Positions 17,356-26,597 of a stretch of DNA of 64,000 nucleotides are shown here, one piece after another (the stretch's first letter is position 1; each line of letters starts with the position of its first letter). The notes beneath the pieces were generated by a model. The model was given only the letters and a program-made list of their open reading frames with translations. It did no database searches and had not been told where the DNA came from. The position numbers and the translations under genes were made by a program. Origin of the DNA: Agrobacterium tumefaciens (lineage in GTDB: Bacteria > Pseudomonadota > Alphaproteobacteria > Rhizobiales > Rhizobiaceae); contig NZ_CP039904.1 of the NCBI RefSeq assembly GCF_005221385.1, forward strand, positions 930,001 to 994,000. Reading direction: 5' to 3'.

Positions 17356-18867
17356 TCAGTCGTCGTCACCCTGAAACACCACCTCGCGACGGCGCATGAT
17401 CGCCGGCATCGCCATCATGATGACGACCATGCCGGACAAAGCGAGCAGGGTGGCGCTGATTGGGTGAGAGACGAATGTCGAAAAATCGCCCTGCGAAATC
17501 AGCAGCCCGAGGCGCATGTTCTGTTCCAGAAGCGGACCGAGGACGAAGCCCAAAACCAGAGGCGCGGGTTCGCAGCCGATCTTGCGCAGGAAGAAGCCGA
17601 CAATGCCAAAGACTGCGCAGAACAGAACATCGACGATGCTGTAAGACAGGCCATAGGCGCCGATGGCGCAGAACATCAGAATGGCGGGGCACAAGAAGCG
17701 GTAGGGAATGCCGAGAAGGCGAACCCAGATGCCGATGAGCGGCAGGTTCAGCACCAGGAGCAGAAGATTGCCCACCCACATGCTGGCGATCAGCCCCCAG
17801 AAGAGATCGGGCCGCGACTGCATGACTTCCGGTCCCGGTGTAATACCCTGGATCATCATTGCACCGACCATCAGCGCCATCAGGCCGTTGGCGGGAATAC
17901 CGAGCGTCAGAAGCGGGATGAAGGAGGTCTGCGCGCCGGCATTGTTGGCGCTTTCCGGCCCGGCCAACCCTTCGATCGCACCCTTGCCGAACCGGGATGG
18001 ATCTTTGGCGATCTTGCGCTCCAGCGCATAGCTCGCAAACGAACTCATGATCGCACCACCACCGGGGAGCACGCCGAGGAAGGAGCCGAGTGCGGTGCCG
18101 CGCAACACAGCGGGGAAAGCCTGTTTGAAATCCTCCCGCGTCGGCATCAGCGATCCGGTCTTTGCCGCACCTGCATCCCGCTCCACGCCCTGCTGCAGAT
18201 TGAAGAGAATTTCGCTGACGCCGAGCAGCCCGATGGCCAGCACCACGAAATCGATACCGTCGAACAGTTCCGCCATGCCGAAGGTGAAACGCTGCTCACC
18301 GGATGTCGGATCAATGCCGACGAGGCTGAGCGCGATACCGAAGGCGACCATGCCGACCGCCTTGACCGGCGATCCGCTGGACAGAAACACGGCAAACAGC
18401 AGCCCGAAGATCACCAGACTGAAATAATCAGCCGGCCCGAAGGCAAGCGCGACGGCGGAAAGCGGCTTTGCGACAACAACGATCAGCACGGTCGCCACAG
18501 TGCCTGCAAAAAATGACCCGAGCGCCGCCGTGGCCAATGCCACACCCGCCCTTCCCTGACGAGCCATGGCATAACCATCGATGCAGGTGACAACGGATGA
18601 GGATTCGCCAGGCAGATTGACGAGGATCGCCGTGGTCGAACCGCCATATTGCGCACCGTAGAAAATGCCCGCAAGCATGATCAGCGCCGCCGTATCGGGC
18701 ATCGTATAGGTGATGGGCAGAAGCAGTGCGACGGTGGCGGAAGGGCCAATGCCCGGCAGGATGCCGATCATCGTGCCGAGCGTGACACCCAGCAGGCAAT
18801 AGAAAAGATTGACGGGCGTGACTGCCACGCCGAAACCGAGGACGATATTGGAGAGAAGATCGGTCAT
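17356..18867 (-). CDS. tctA: Tripartite tricarboxylate transporter, large membrane subunit TctA
   Basis: This 503-residue protein has about eleven hydrophobic segments and the TctA signature GIGPSATVALLLP near 39-51, plus GSTTAILVNLPGESSSVVTCIDGY. TctA is the channel of a secondary, binding-protein-dependent carboxylate uptake system. It overlaps the end of tctB by four bases. Carboxylate specificity fits the surrounding sugar-acid dehydrogenases. Confidence 0.94.
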   Translation of the reverse strand: MTDLLSNIVLGFGVAVTPVNLFYCLLGVTLGTMIGILPGIGPSATVALLLPITYTMPDTAALIMLAGIFYGAQYGGSTTAILVNLPGESSSVVTCIDGYAMARQGRAGVALATAALGSFFAGTVATVLIVVVAKPLSAVALAFGPADYFSLVIFGLLFAVFLSSGSPVKAVGMVAFGIALSLVGIDPTSGEQRFTFGMAELFDGIDFVVLAIGLLGVSEILFNLQQGVERDAGAAKTGSLMPTREDFKQAFPAVLRGTALGSFLGVLPGGGAIMSSFASYALERKIAKDPSRFGKGAIEGLAGPESANNAGAQTSFIPLLTLGIPANGLMALMVGAMMIQGITPGPEVMQSRPDLFWGLIASMWVGNLLLLVLNLPLIGIWVRLLGIPYRFLCPAILMFCAIGAYGLSYSIVDVLFCAVFGIVGFFLRKIGCEPAPLVLGFVLGPLLEQNMRLGLLISQGDFSTFVSHPISATLLALSGMVVIMMAMPAIMRRREVVFQGDDD

Positions 18868-19316
18868 GGCAGCAACGGTATCCTCTGTCCGAGGCCCACA
18901 ACGAAAATGAGGATGCAGGCGAGGATGAGCACGGCGGAAAGCAGCAGAACCTCAATCGGCCGGATCCTGCCATAAGCGATGCAGGCGAGCACGATCAGCA
19001 CGAAGGCGGCGGCGATGAAGCCTAGTGGCTCGATCAGCAGCGCAAAGCCGGCAATGCCGGCCACCGCCAGAAACGGACGCATTTTCGGCGTCACCCAGGC
19101 TTCGGACGGTGTCTTTCCCAGCAAATCCTGCAAAAGCAGCGCGATACCCAGTGCAAACATCAAGGCCGCGATGACCGTCGGCATATAGCCGGGCCCGGGC
19201 TGGAAATTGGTGCCCATGCTCAGCGGCCGCGCGCCGTAATAAAGCCCGGCGGCAGCCGCCAGAAAGAAGGCCCCCGACAGAATATTCGCCGTCAGTTTCG
19301 AGCCGTGTTCGGCCAT
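18864..19316 (-). CDS. tctB: Tripartite tricarboxylate transporter, small membrane subunit TctB
   Basis: This 150-residue protein has four hydrophobic segments and fits the TctB family in length and position. GGAGGGGAGATAATC lies directly before the ATG. It is coupled to tctA by an ATGA overlap. The binding-protein gene tctC is separated from it by an RraA-type gene, an unusual arrangement. Confidence 0.88.
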   Translation of the reverse strand: MAEHGSKLTANILSGAFFLAAAAGLYYGARPLSMGTNFQPGPGYMPTVIAALMFALGIALLLQDLLGKTPSEAWVTPKMRPFLAVAGIAGFALLIEPLGFIAAAFVLIVLACIAYGRIRPIEVLLLSAVLILACILIFVVGLGQRIPLLP

Positions 19317-19341
19317 GATTATCTCCCCTCCTCATTGAGGA

Positions 19342-19369
19342 ATACGCCGTGCCTCCCGACACGGCGTAT
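19342..19369 (-). other. Intercistronic hairpin between RraA-type gene and tctB
   Basis: ATACGCCGTG (19342-19351) and CACGGCGTAT (19360-19369) form a perfect ten-base stem with an eight-base loop. There is no T-run. It may limit read-through from tctC and the RraA-type gene into tctB/tctA. Confidence 0.55.
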
Positions 19370-19388
19370 CCAACGTTTAATCACTGGC

Positions 19389-20057
19389 TCAATCGGCCCA
19401 GACACATCCCTTTGAGCGCATCATGTCGTAACGATCCTCGATATCCATCTTGCCCTGCCGGTGCAGTTCCATCATGTGGTTCTCGTGGTCGTCACGCTCC
19501 TGGCAGGCCTTGACGAGTTTCGGGATATCCTTCTCGCGAACGACGACGACGCCATCATCATCGCCGCAGACGATATCGCCGGGGCTGATCAATTCGCCGC
19601 CCACCACGACCGGATGGTTGATGGTACCGAGCGTGTCCTTGGAGGTGCCCTTCATGCAAAGCCCGAGCGAGAACACCGGGAAACCGATCTCGCGCAGACC
19701 CTTGCCATCACGCACGGCGGCGCTGACCACAAAGCCGACAATGCCCTTGCCGATGCAGGCGGCGGCCAGCACATCGCCAAAGCCGCCCTGATTGGGATTG
19801 TCGCCGCCATCTATGACCAGCACATCACCGGGCTTTGCCAGATTGATGGCTTCAAAAATCATCAGATTGTCGCCGATATGGCATTTCGCGGTGATCGCAG
19901 GACCACAGATTTTCAGGCCCGGCTTGATCGGCTTGATGCGATAATCGAGAGCACCGAGCTTGCCCTGCGCCTCGTGAATTGTCGCGGGGCTGAACTTGCT
20001 GATCGCCTCGACATCGGCCTTTGAAGGACGCTGGAAATTGCGGATGACATGGGCCAT
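19389..20057 (-). CDS. RraA-family aldolase/decarboxylase (second copy)
   Basis: This 222-residue protein is a paralogue of the protein at 9743-10417: both begin with RPSKADVEAISKFSPATIHEAQG-like sequence and share the GFGDVLAAACIGKGIVG loop followed by AAVRD. The start at 20057 (MAHVIRNFQ) matches the paralogue; the upstream extension is unsupported. The protein ends with a short distinct tail (MRSKGCVWAD). It sits between tctC and tctB, so the aldolase probably acts on the carboxylate brought in by that transporter. Confidence 0.86.
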   Translation of the reverse strand: MAHVIRNFQRPSKADVEAISKFSPATIHEAQGKLGALDYRIKPIKPGLKICGPAITAKCHIGDNLMIFEAINLAKPGDVLVIDGGDNPNQGGFGDVLAAACIGKGIVGFVVSAAVRDGKGLREIGFPVFSLGLCMKGTSKDTLGTINHPVVVGGELISPGDIVCGDDDGVVVVREKDIPKLVKACQERDDHENHMMELHRQGKMDIEDRYDMMRSKGCVWAD

Positions 20058-20154
20058 TGGCCGGATTCCTTTCAATAGTGGGTCATGCCCGGGCCAAACG
20101 CAGGCCCAAGCGTCATTTTGGTTTAGGTGAGAGAAAGCGGTCGTTGCCGGCCGC

Positions 20155-21108
20155 TTATTTTGTCCAGGGCTTGCTTTTCCAGAGCTCGGCCAGATTGGCG
20201 TTGCCCTTCTTGAGAGCCTCGGCAAATTCGGCCTGGGTCAGCGGCAGCGTCGTCAGTTCGCGCTTCTTGGCGTCGGCAAGATAATCCGGGTCCTTCAGCG
20301 CCTTCTGGAAGGCATCGACCAACTTTGCCTCCACATCCGCTGGCAGGCCTTTAGGCGCACCGAAACCGGCAAGCAGACTGAACTGAACATTGTAGCCGGC
20401 TTCCTTGAAGGTCGGCGCATCAGGCGAGAGCGGCGAACGCTCTGCACCGGAGGTCGCGAGCACACGCAGCGCGCCCGAACGGTTGTCGGCAAAGACCTCG
20501 TTGAGGTTCATGAAACCGAGCGTAACGTGGTTGCCAAGCATGGCGAGCCTTGCCGGTCCGCCACCGTTGAAGGGCACAAAATTGAGCTTCACGCCCGCTG
20601 CGTCTTCAAACAGCAGGGCGGTGATCTGGCTCGGATGGCCGATGCCCGTCACGCCGACGACGACCGGGTTCGCCTTGGCCGCCTCGGCAAATTCCTTGGC
20701 GGTCTTGATCGGCGACGCCTTATTGACGGTCAGCGCCAGATCGCCGCCGATCTGGTTGGCGAGCGGCGTGAAGGCATCTTCCTTGTAGCTGGCATTGCCC
20801 TGCACGATCGGCGAATACATGGACGGGAAATTCAGCGCGCCGATGGTGTAACCGTCAGGCTTGGCATTGGCGATATAGGTCGCGCCTATCAACCCGCCGG
20901 CACCTTCGCGGTTTTCCACCACGACCGATGTGCCGAGATATTTTTCGAGGTACGGCACCAGCGCCCGCGACTGGATATCGGTGCCACCGCCGGCCGGATA
21001 ACCGATGACCAATGTGACCGGCCGCTCCGGATATTCCGCCGCTGCCCCTCCTGCAGCCAGCATTCCCGCAGCCGCCAGCACAAAAAACAGAGATGTCTTC
21101 AAACGCAT
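20155..21108 (-). CDS. tctC: Tripartite tricarboxylate transporter substrate-binding protein TctC
   Basis: This 317-residue periplasmic protein of the Bug/TctC family has a signal peptide (about 25 residues, ending AGGAAA) followed by the typical YPERPVTLVIGYPAGGGTDIQSR. GGAGGAAAAGAT lies directly before the ATG at 21108, which decides the start over an upstream in-frame codon at 21135. It captures a carboxylate for TctAB. The LysR gene is next upstream on the same strand. Confidence 0.92.
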   Translation of the reverse strand: MRLKTSLFFVLAAAGMLAAGGAAAEYPERPVTLVIGYPAGGGTDIQSRALVPYLEKYLGTSVVVENREGAGGLIGATYIANAKPDGYTIGALNFPSMYSPIVQGNASYKEDAFTPLANQIGGDLALTVNKASPIKTAKEFAEAAKANPVVVGVTGIGHPSQITALLFEDAAGVKLNFVPFNGGGPARLAMLGNHVTLGFMNLNEVFADNRSGALRVLATSGAERSPLSPDAPTFKEAGYNVQFSLLAGFGAPKGLPADVEAKLVDAFQKALKDPDYLADAKKRELTTLPLTQAEFAEALKKGNANLAELWKSKPWTK

Positions 21109-21202
21109 ATCTTTTCCTCCCCGATACGCTTTCACCGGGGAGGCTAGGAAGAAGCCATCAACAACACAAATACCGAGTTTTCAAATTACCCATACAAATC
21201 TT

Positions 21203-22090
21203 TTATGGGTTGAGCGAAGGCTCACGCCTTGCGACCGACCGCAACAGGTCTCGAAACAGCCTGAAGGTGCGCTCGTCCACCTCCCTGCCCTTCAGCAGAT
21301 GGATGGAGCGATAGATAACCGGATCGGTTATATGCGCGGCCTGAAGCTGGCCAGCCTCCTGCTCCTGCTGCACCGAATTCCATGACAGGATCGTCGCACC
21401 GATACCAGCGCTGACGGCGCGTTTGATCGTATCCTGCCCGTCAATTTCCATAGTGACGTTCAGTGTAATGCCGGCACGGGCGGCAGCCTCGTCTATCGAT
21501 ACGCGCAGCGGATTGTCCTTTGGCGGCAGAATAAGGTCGAGCTTTGCGGCCCCCTCAAGCGGCATCGCCCTGCCGAGTGGCCTTGATGACACGGCAAACA
21601 GGCTCTCCTTGACGATAAGATCGTCTGCCTTTTCCTCCGCACCGACAAGCGCAACGGCCATATCCACCTTGCCGAGACGGATGAGCCGCAGGGATTCGTC
21701 ATTGCGCGCCTCTATCAGCCGCAACGAAACCTTGGGCATCGAAGCGGCAACCTCGCTGATGATGCTTGGCGCAAAGGCGGTCGCCCAGGAGGGAATGAGG
21801 CTCAGCCTGATCACCCGCTCATCCAGATAGGCCATGGCCCGGATTTCCGCCTCCGCCTGCCTGACCTTCTCGGTAATCTCCCGCGCATGGGAAAGCAGGA
21901 TTTCACCCTTTTCCGTCGCCTTCACCCCGCGCGCCAGCCGGTGCAGCACGGGAAACCCCACCAGCCTTTCCAGTTCCGTGATGTGGTGGCTGAGCGCCGG
22001 CTGGACGATGCCCAATTGCCGCGCCGCCGCCGACATGGAGCCGCAATCGGCAATCGCGACCAGATATCGCAGCCTGCGCAAATCCAACAT
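21203..22090 (-). CDS. LysR-family transcriptional regulator
   Basis: This 295-residue regulator has the N-terminal winged helix (residues 1-60, LRRLRYLVAIADCGSMSAAARQLGIVQPALSHHI) and a LysR effector domain. It lies directly upstream of tctC in the same orientation and is divergent from the EamA gene, so it may control the transporter operon or the exporter. A hairpin ACCCATA/TATGGGT (21188-21210) overlaps its stop codon. The inducer is unknown. Confidence 0.9.
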   Translation of the reverse strand: MLDLRRLRYLVAIADCGSMSAAARQLGIVQPALSHHITELERLVGFPVLHRLARGVKATEKGEILLSHAREITEKVRQAEAEIRAMAYLDERVIRLSLIPSWATAFAPSIISEVAASMPKVSLRLIEARNDESLRLIRLGKVDMAVALVGAEEKADDLIVKESLFAVSSRPLGRAMPLEGAAKLDLILPPKDNPLRVSIDEAAARAGITLNVTMEIDGQDTIKRAVSAGIGATILSWNSVQQEQEAGQLQAAHITDPVIYRSIHLLKGREVDERTFRLFRDLLRSVARREPSLNP

Positions 22091-22288
22091 CCCCGCTTAA
22101 ACCTCCCGCCAGTTCGAGAGGTGATCATGACACCAAATCGCCGCCATGACCTAGGGCAAAAAGCCCTTTTCCGCGAAAGGTGGGCAATGGGCCAAGTGAT
22201 GGGGTAAGACAAGATTCTTATGACAGCCAGCCAAGGCTTTTCTCCGCTTCTTCCCCATGACACGGTCTCGGCTGCGATGGGGAGCGGG

Positions 22289-23218
22289 ATGGATCCTAAG
22301 ACCGGAATTTTGCTCAAGCTGACGGCCATGCTGGCATTCACAGTCATGTCCGCCTGTGTGAAGGGTTTGGACGGGGCGATCCCGGTCGGCGAAGTCGTCT
22401 TCTGCCGGGGATTTTTTGCGCTCGTTCCCCTCTGTCTCTGGTTCGTCGCCTCGTCCGAGCGGATAACCGTGCCCGCCACGAAGAATATAGGCCGCCTGCT
22501 TGCCGGAAGCTCGGCCGGGCTTGGCGGCATGTTCTTCGGCTTTCTGGCGCTCGCCTATCTGCCGCTGGTGAATGTCACGGTGCTGAGCTACACGACACCG
22601 CTTTTCACCATCATGCTGGCAGCGCTGCTACTTGGCGAAAAAGTGAGGATATACCGCTGGTCCGCCGTGCTGACCGGTTTCATCGGTGTCTTCATCACGC
22701 TCTCGCCGAAACTGATCTTCGATGCCGCCTCAGGCCCCGCCCAAATCGACAGGGTCGCAATGATCGGAACCGCACTGGCGTTGACCGGTGCGCTTTGCGC
22801 GGCCTTTTCCTCCATCGCCGTCCGCCATCTGAACAGCATCGAAAAGCCGTCGCGCATCGTGCTCATCTATACGCTGACGGGTGTGGTGGCCGGCCTCGCC
22901 ACGCTCGGATTTGGATGGAAGATGCCGGATTTTCACCAGTTCCTGCTGCTTGCCGGCGGGGGCCTCGCCGGCGGCATCGGCCAGATCACCATGACGCTCA
23001 GCCTGCGCCACGCCCAGGCATCGCTGCTGGCGCCCTTCGATTACACGACGATGATCTGGGCGATCGCCCTCGGTTATCTCTTCATGGCCGAGGTGCCGAC
23101 GGGTGCGACCATCGTCGGCGCGCTGACGGTCATCGCCGCCGGACTGTTCGCCATGTGGCGCGAAAACCGGCTGGCAAAACGGTCCATCAGGGAGCCGACA
23201 GCGTCAACTGTTCCGTGA
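22289..23218 (+). CDS. EamA/DMT-family transporter (first of convergent pair)
   Basis: This 309-residue drug/metabolite transporter-family protein has about ten hydrophobic segments in two EamA repeats (YTTPLFTIMLAALLLGEKVRIYRW in the first, FDYTTMIWAIALGYLFMAEVP in the second). The ATG at 22289 is chosen because the paralogue on the other strand begins with the same MDxxxGILLK sequence; an upstream in-frame ATG at 22220 is possible. Its last 32 bases overlap the 3' end of that paralogue. DMT proteins often export amino acids or metabolites; the substrate is unknown. Confidence 0.88.
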   Translation: MDPKTGILLKLTAMLAFTVMSACVKGLDGAIPVGEVVFCRGFFALVPLCLWFVASSERITVPATKNIGRLLAGSSAGLGGMFFGFLALAYLPLVNVTVLSYTTPLFTIMLAALLLGEKVRIYRWSAVLTGFIGVFITLSPKLIFDAASGPAQIDRVAMIGTALALTGALCAAFSSIAVRHLNSIEKPSRIVLIYTLTGVVAGLATLGFGWKMPDFHQFLLLAGGGLAGGIGQITMTLSLRHAQASLLAPFDYTTMIWAIALGYLFMAEVPTGATIVGALTVIAAGLFAMWRENRLAKRSIREPTASTVP

Positions 23219-24113
23219 CGCGCCTTTTGTGCAGCCGCCTTTCCCGCCACAACGTGAACAAGCCGGCGGCAACCACGATAGAAGCCCCCAGAATGGTCGT
23301 CAGGGCCGGAAGCTGATCCATGAAGGCATAGCCAATCAACAGCGCCCAGACCATCGTCGTATAATCGAACGGCGCCAGCAGCGAGGCCTCCGCATAACGC
23401 AGGCTGAGCGTTACCAATATCTGCGCGGTTCCGCCAATGAGACCGGTGCCGATCAGCAGGGTCCATTGCCACGCGGTCGGCATTTTCCAGCCCATGCCGA
23501 TGCTCGCGAAACCAATGACGGTTGTGAGCAGGGTAAAATAGAAGATGATTGCGCCGGTATTTTCCGTCTGCGTCAGATGCCGGATCTGGATCATCGATAT
23601 GGCAGAGAAAAAAGCCGCGGCCAGACCAAACAGGCCGCCGAGCATGGCGACGCCGGAACCGGAAGTGACATCCGAAACATCGAAGGAAAAATGCGGCGAC
23701 AGGATAAGCACGATTCCGCAGAGCCCGACGACCACCGCCGTCCAGCGGTAAATCCTCACGACTTCCTTGAGAAGCAGCACCGCCAGAATGACGGTGAAGA
23801 GTGGTGTCGCGTAGCTGATGGCCGTTGCGTCGGCCAGCGGAATGTAGGCGAGCGCCAGATAGCTGAAGACCATGCCGCCGGTACCGGAAAAACTCCGCAC
23901 CAGATGGCCGCCAATGTGACTGGTCGCAACCTGTTGCCGAAATCCTCCCTGCACGGCCATCCACAGGCAGAGCGGCAGCATGGCCACCGCCGACCTGAAG
24001 AAGACCACTTGCCCGATGGGTATCTCGCCCTTCAAGCCGCTGATGCAGGCGCCCATCAGCACCAGAGCGAGCGCTGCGGATATTTTGAGGAGAATGCCTT
24101 TGCGGGAATCCAT
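23187..24113 (-). CDS. EamA/DMT-family transporter (second of convergent pair)
   Basis: This 308-residue protein is a paralogue of the convergent gene, sharing GILLK start, ADATAISYATPLFTVILAVLLLKE and LAPFDYTTMVWALLIGYAFMDQLP. GAAGGA lies seven bases before the ATG at 24113, which matches the paralogue's start; the frame continues upstream but without support. Ten membrane segments are expected. The two 3' ends overlap by 32 bases, so their mRNAs are complementary there. Confidence 0.88.
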   Translation of the reverse strand: MDSRKGILLKISAALALVLMGACISGLKGEIPIGQVVFFRSAVAMLPLCLWMAVQGGFRQQVATSHIGGHLVRSFSGTGGMVFSYLALAYIPLADATAISYATPLFTVILAVLLLKEVVRIYRWTAVVVGLCGIVLILSPHFSFDVSDVTSGSGVAMLGGLFGLAAAFFSAISMIQIRHLTQTENTGAIIFYFTLLTTVIGFASIGMGWKMPTAWQWTLLIGTGLIGGTAQILVTLSLRYAEASLLAPFDYTTMVWALLIGYAFMDQLPALTTILGASIVVAAGLFTLWRERRLHKRRVTEQLTLSAP

Positions 24114-24307
24114 GGTTCGTTCCTTCGGACGTCTTCGAACCGTTTCACCACGCCGCGGCGGGATATCAAACCTCAAACCCGTGTCCATAGGAACTTCGTC
24201 TGACCCCATCAATCCCGCCTCCATGGTAGCTATTGCTGATGGACAGGGTGCGGATTCCGCTCCGCCTGCCCGCCACCGTGGGAACAAAAAAGACGTTGGA
24301 AACCAAT

Positions 24308-24772
24308 ATGGATCTGGAAAAGATCAAGAAACTGATCGAGTTCGTCGGCTCTTCGCGAGTATCCGAATTGACCGTGAGCCAGGAGGGAACCACGGTCCGG
24401 ATCATCCGCGAAAACAATGCCGTTTCGCCGCACGCACCATCATCGCAGGCCCGGCCCGTTCCGGTGACGGAAACGGCATCCGAGACACCCCGCGCCAGAG
24501 AGCAGGCACCGGCATCCGTCGCAGCCGCACCGGCACTATCCGGCGTCGTTGCAGCACCGTCATTCGGTCTTTTCCATCGCGCCCCGAGCCCGGGTGCGGC
24601 GCCTTTCGCCGAAGCCGGCGACGAGGTCAGGCAAGGACAGGAACTCTTCATCATCGAGGCGATGAAAGTGTTCAACACCGTGAGGGCCGAACGAAGCGGC
24701 AGGATCGCCAGATTTATCGCCAATGACGGCGAAGACGTCGAACTCGGACAGCCGGTGCTGGAGTTCGAATGA
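24308..24772 (+). CDS. Biotin carboxyl carrier protein
   Basis: This 154-residue protein has an N-terminal AccB-like helix region ([21 protein letters not shown]), an Ala/Pro-rich linker at about 40-82 and a C-terminal biotinyl domain with EAMKVFN, where Lys120 is the biotin acceptor. The usual motif is AMKM; the AMKV variant keeps the lysine. Its stop overlaps the biotin carboxylase start (ATGA). The ATG at 24308 is preferred because it starts at the conserved region; the frame is open further upstream. The operon lacks AccA/AccD-type carboxyltransferases, so fatty-acid synthesis is unlikely. Confidence 0.88.
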   Translation: MDLEKIKKLIEFVGSSRVSELTVSQEGTTVRIIRENNAVSPHAPSSQARPVPVTETASETPRAREQAPASVAAAPALSGVVAAPSFGLFHRAPSPGAAPFAEAGDEVRQGQELFIIEAMKVFNTVRAERSGRIARFIANDGEDVELGQPVLEFE

Positions 24773-26160
24773 TGGATGCGACACTCCCAAAGGTGGCTGA
24801 GCCAAGAGCATTCGACAGCGTGCTGATCGCCAATCGCGGCGAGATTGCCTTGCGGGTGCAGCGCGCCTGCCGTGAACTCGGCCTGAAGACGGTCATGATC
24901 TATTCGGAAGCCGATAGGGATGCCGACTATCTGAAGGCTGCCGATACCGCCATCTGCATCGGCCCGGCATCGCCCGGCCAGAGCTATCTCAACGCGCCGG
25001 CCATACTGCTTGCGATGGAGCTGACCGGCGCTGGCGCGGTTCACCCCGGTTATGGATTTCTGTCCGAAAGAGCATCTTTTTCGGAAGCCGTGGAGGCGGC
25101 AGGGGCGGTCTTCATCGGCCCGCACGCCGACGCCATCCGCACCATGGGTGACAAGATCGCGGCGAAGCGGGCGATGATGGAGGCCGGTGTGCCCTGCGTT
25201 CCCGGACCCGATTCCGCCCTGCCGGATGATATGGCGGAGGTTTCGAAAATCGCCGCCGAAATCGGTTATCCCGTCATCGTCAAGGCGGCCGGCGGCGGCG
25301 GCGGGCGCGGCATGCGTGTCGTGCGCGAAGCCTCCGCCCTTCAGGATGCCGTTCTCGTCACGCGTGAAGAAGCGAGCCGGGCCTTCGGGACACCGGAACT
25401 CTATATCGAGAAATTTCTCGAACATCCGCGCCATGTCGAAATTCAGGTTCTCTGCGATGGTCAGGGCGGCGGGGTCTGGGTGGGGCTGCGCGACTGCTCC
25501 ATGCAGCGCCGCCACCAGAAGGTCGTCGAAGAGGGCCCGGCCATCGGCATCCCGCCTGATGTCGCGGCTTTCGTCGGCAATCGCTGCGTCGAAGCCTGCC
25601 GCCAGATCGGTTATCGCGGCGTCGGCACCTTTGAGTTTCTCTACGAGAATGGCGAATTCTATTTCATCGAGATGAACACCCGCCTGCAGGTCGAACATCC
25701 GGTCACGGAAATGACCTCGGGCGTGGATCTGGTGCGCCAGCAGCTTCTCGTCGCTCTCGGCCATCCGCTGGAAATTTCGCAGGAGGATATCGTCTGCGAG
25801 GGACATTCAATCGAATGCCGCATCAATGCCGAAGACCCTTACAACTTCATTCCCTGCCCCGGCCTGATCACGGCCCTTCACCTGCCGGGTGGCCCCGGCG
25901 TTCGCGTCGATACGCATGTGACGGCGGGTTATCGGGTTTCGGCTCATTACGATTCGCTGATCGCCAAGCTCATCGTCCATGCGCCGACCCGCGAGCAGGC
26001 GATCCTGCGCATGCGGCGTGCACTTGGCGAAATGCGCATCGAAGGCGTTTCCACCAACCTGCCGCTGCATCGGGAAATATTGCAGGATCCGGCCTTTTCC
26101 GAAGGCGGCACGGATATTCATTACCTCGAGCATTGGCTTGCAGCGCGGAGTGCAAAGTGA
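24769..26160 (+). CDS. Biotin carboxylase subunit
   Basis: This 463-residue ATP-grasp enzyme carboxylates biotin using ATP and bicarbonate. Motifs include [11 protein letters not shown] at the N-terminus, the glycine-rich lid [22 protein letters not shown], and [14 protein letters not shown]. Length matches AccC (about 450) with a short N-terminal extension. It is coupled to the carrier protein upstream (ATGA) and to a second carrier downstream (GTGA). Being embedded with PxpB/PxpC-type proteins, it resembles the first half of a split urea-carboxylase-like enzyme. Confidence 0.93.
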   Translation: MMDATLPKVAEPRAFDSVLIANRGEIALRVQRACRELGLKTVMIYSEADRDADYLKAADTAICIGPASPGQSYLNAPAILLAMELTGAGAVHPGYGFLSERASFSEAVEAAGAVFIGPHADAIRTMGDKIAAKRAMMEAGVPCVPGPDSALPDDMAEVSKIAAEIGYPVIVKAAGGGGGRGMRVVREASALQDAVLVTREEASRAFGTPELYIEKFLEHPRHVEIQVLCDGQGGGVWVGLRDCSMQRRHQKVVEEGPAIGIPPDVAAFVGNRCVEACRQIGYRGVGTFEFLYENGEFYFIEMNTRLQVEHPVTEMTSGVDLVRQQLLVALGHPLEISQEDIVCEGHSIECRINAEDPYNFIPCPGLITALHLPGGPGVRVDTHVTAGYRVSAHYDSLIAKLIVHAPTREQAILRMRRALGEMRIEGVSTNLPLHREILQDPAFSEGGTDIHYLEHWLAARSAK

Positions 26161-26597
26161 AGCGACAGCCTGTTTCCATATCCCGCTACAGCGAGCCCGG
26201 CACGATTGCCGATCTTGCCGCTCACCTCGAACGCAACAACGTCTCCGCCATTGAAATAGAGACGCCGGATGGATCGTTGAAGATCGTCGCCATGGCAGGC
26301 GGTCAGGCCCCTGTCGCACAGCGGCCCATTGAAGCGGCCAAAGCACCGGTAAAGGCGGGGGATATTCTTGCCCGTGCACCGATGGCCGGCATCTTCACAC
26401 CCGCACATCCGCAGCGCCCCGACCGGGTAGTTCAGGCCGGACAATCCGTGGTGAAAGGCGAGATCGTCGCATTTATCGCGGCCGGAAACGTGCTTGTTCC
26501 GGTCATCGCCGAAAAAGCCGGCACCGTCAGCGAAATCGTGACGGAAGCCGGTGCGCTTGTCGGCTATGGCTCCACCCTTCTCAAGACCGAAACATGA
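26157..26597 (+). CDS. Biotinyl-domain protein lacking the acceptor lysine
   Basis: This 146-residue protein starts at GTG 26157, overlapping the biotin carboxylase stop (GTGA). It has an AccB-like layout: an N-terminal helical part, a linker and a C-terminal biotinyl-type barrel ([31 protein letters not shown]). At the place of the EAMKM turn it reads AAGNVLV, so the acceptor Lys is replaced by Asn111. It can therefore hardly be biotinylated and may be structural or regulatory. ATGA coupling links it to the pxpB-like gene. Confidence 0.8.
   Translation: MKRQPVSISRYSEPGTIADLAAHLERNNVSAIEIETPDGSLKIVAMAGGQAPVAQRPIEAAKAPVKAGDILARAPMAGIFTPAHPQRPDRVVQAGQSVVKGEIVAFIAAGNVLVPVIAEKAGTVSEIVTEAGALVGYGSTLLKTET

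Noticed and set aside
24166..25806. A 546-codon frame on the minus strand opposite the carrier and biotin carboxylase genes
   Set aside because: The plus strand encodes a full biotin carboxylase with all motifs; the antisense product matches no family I know.
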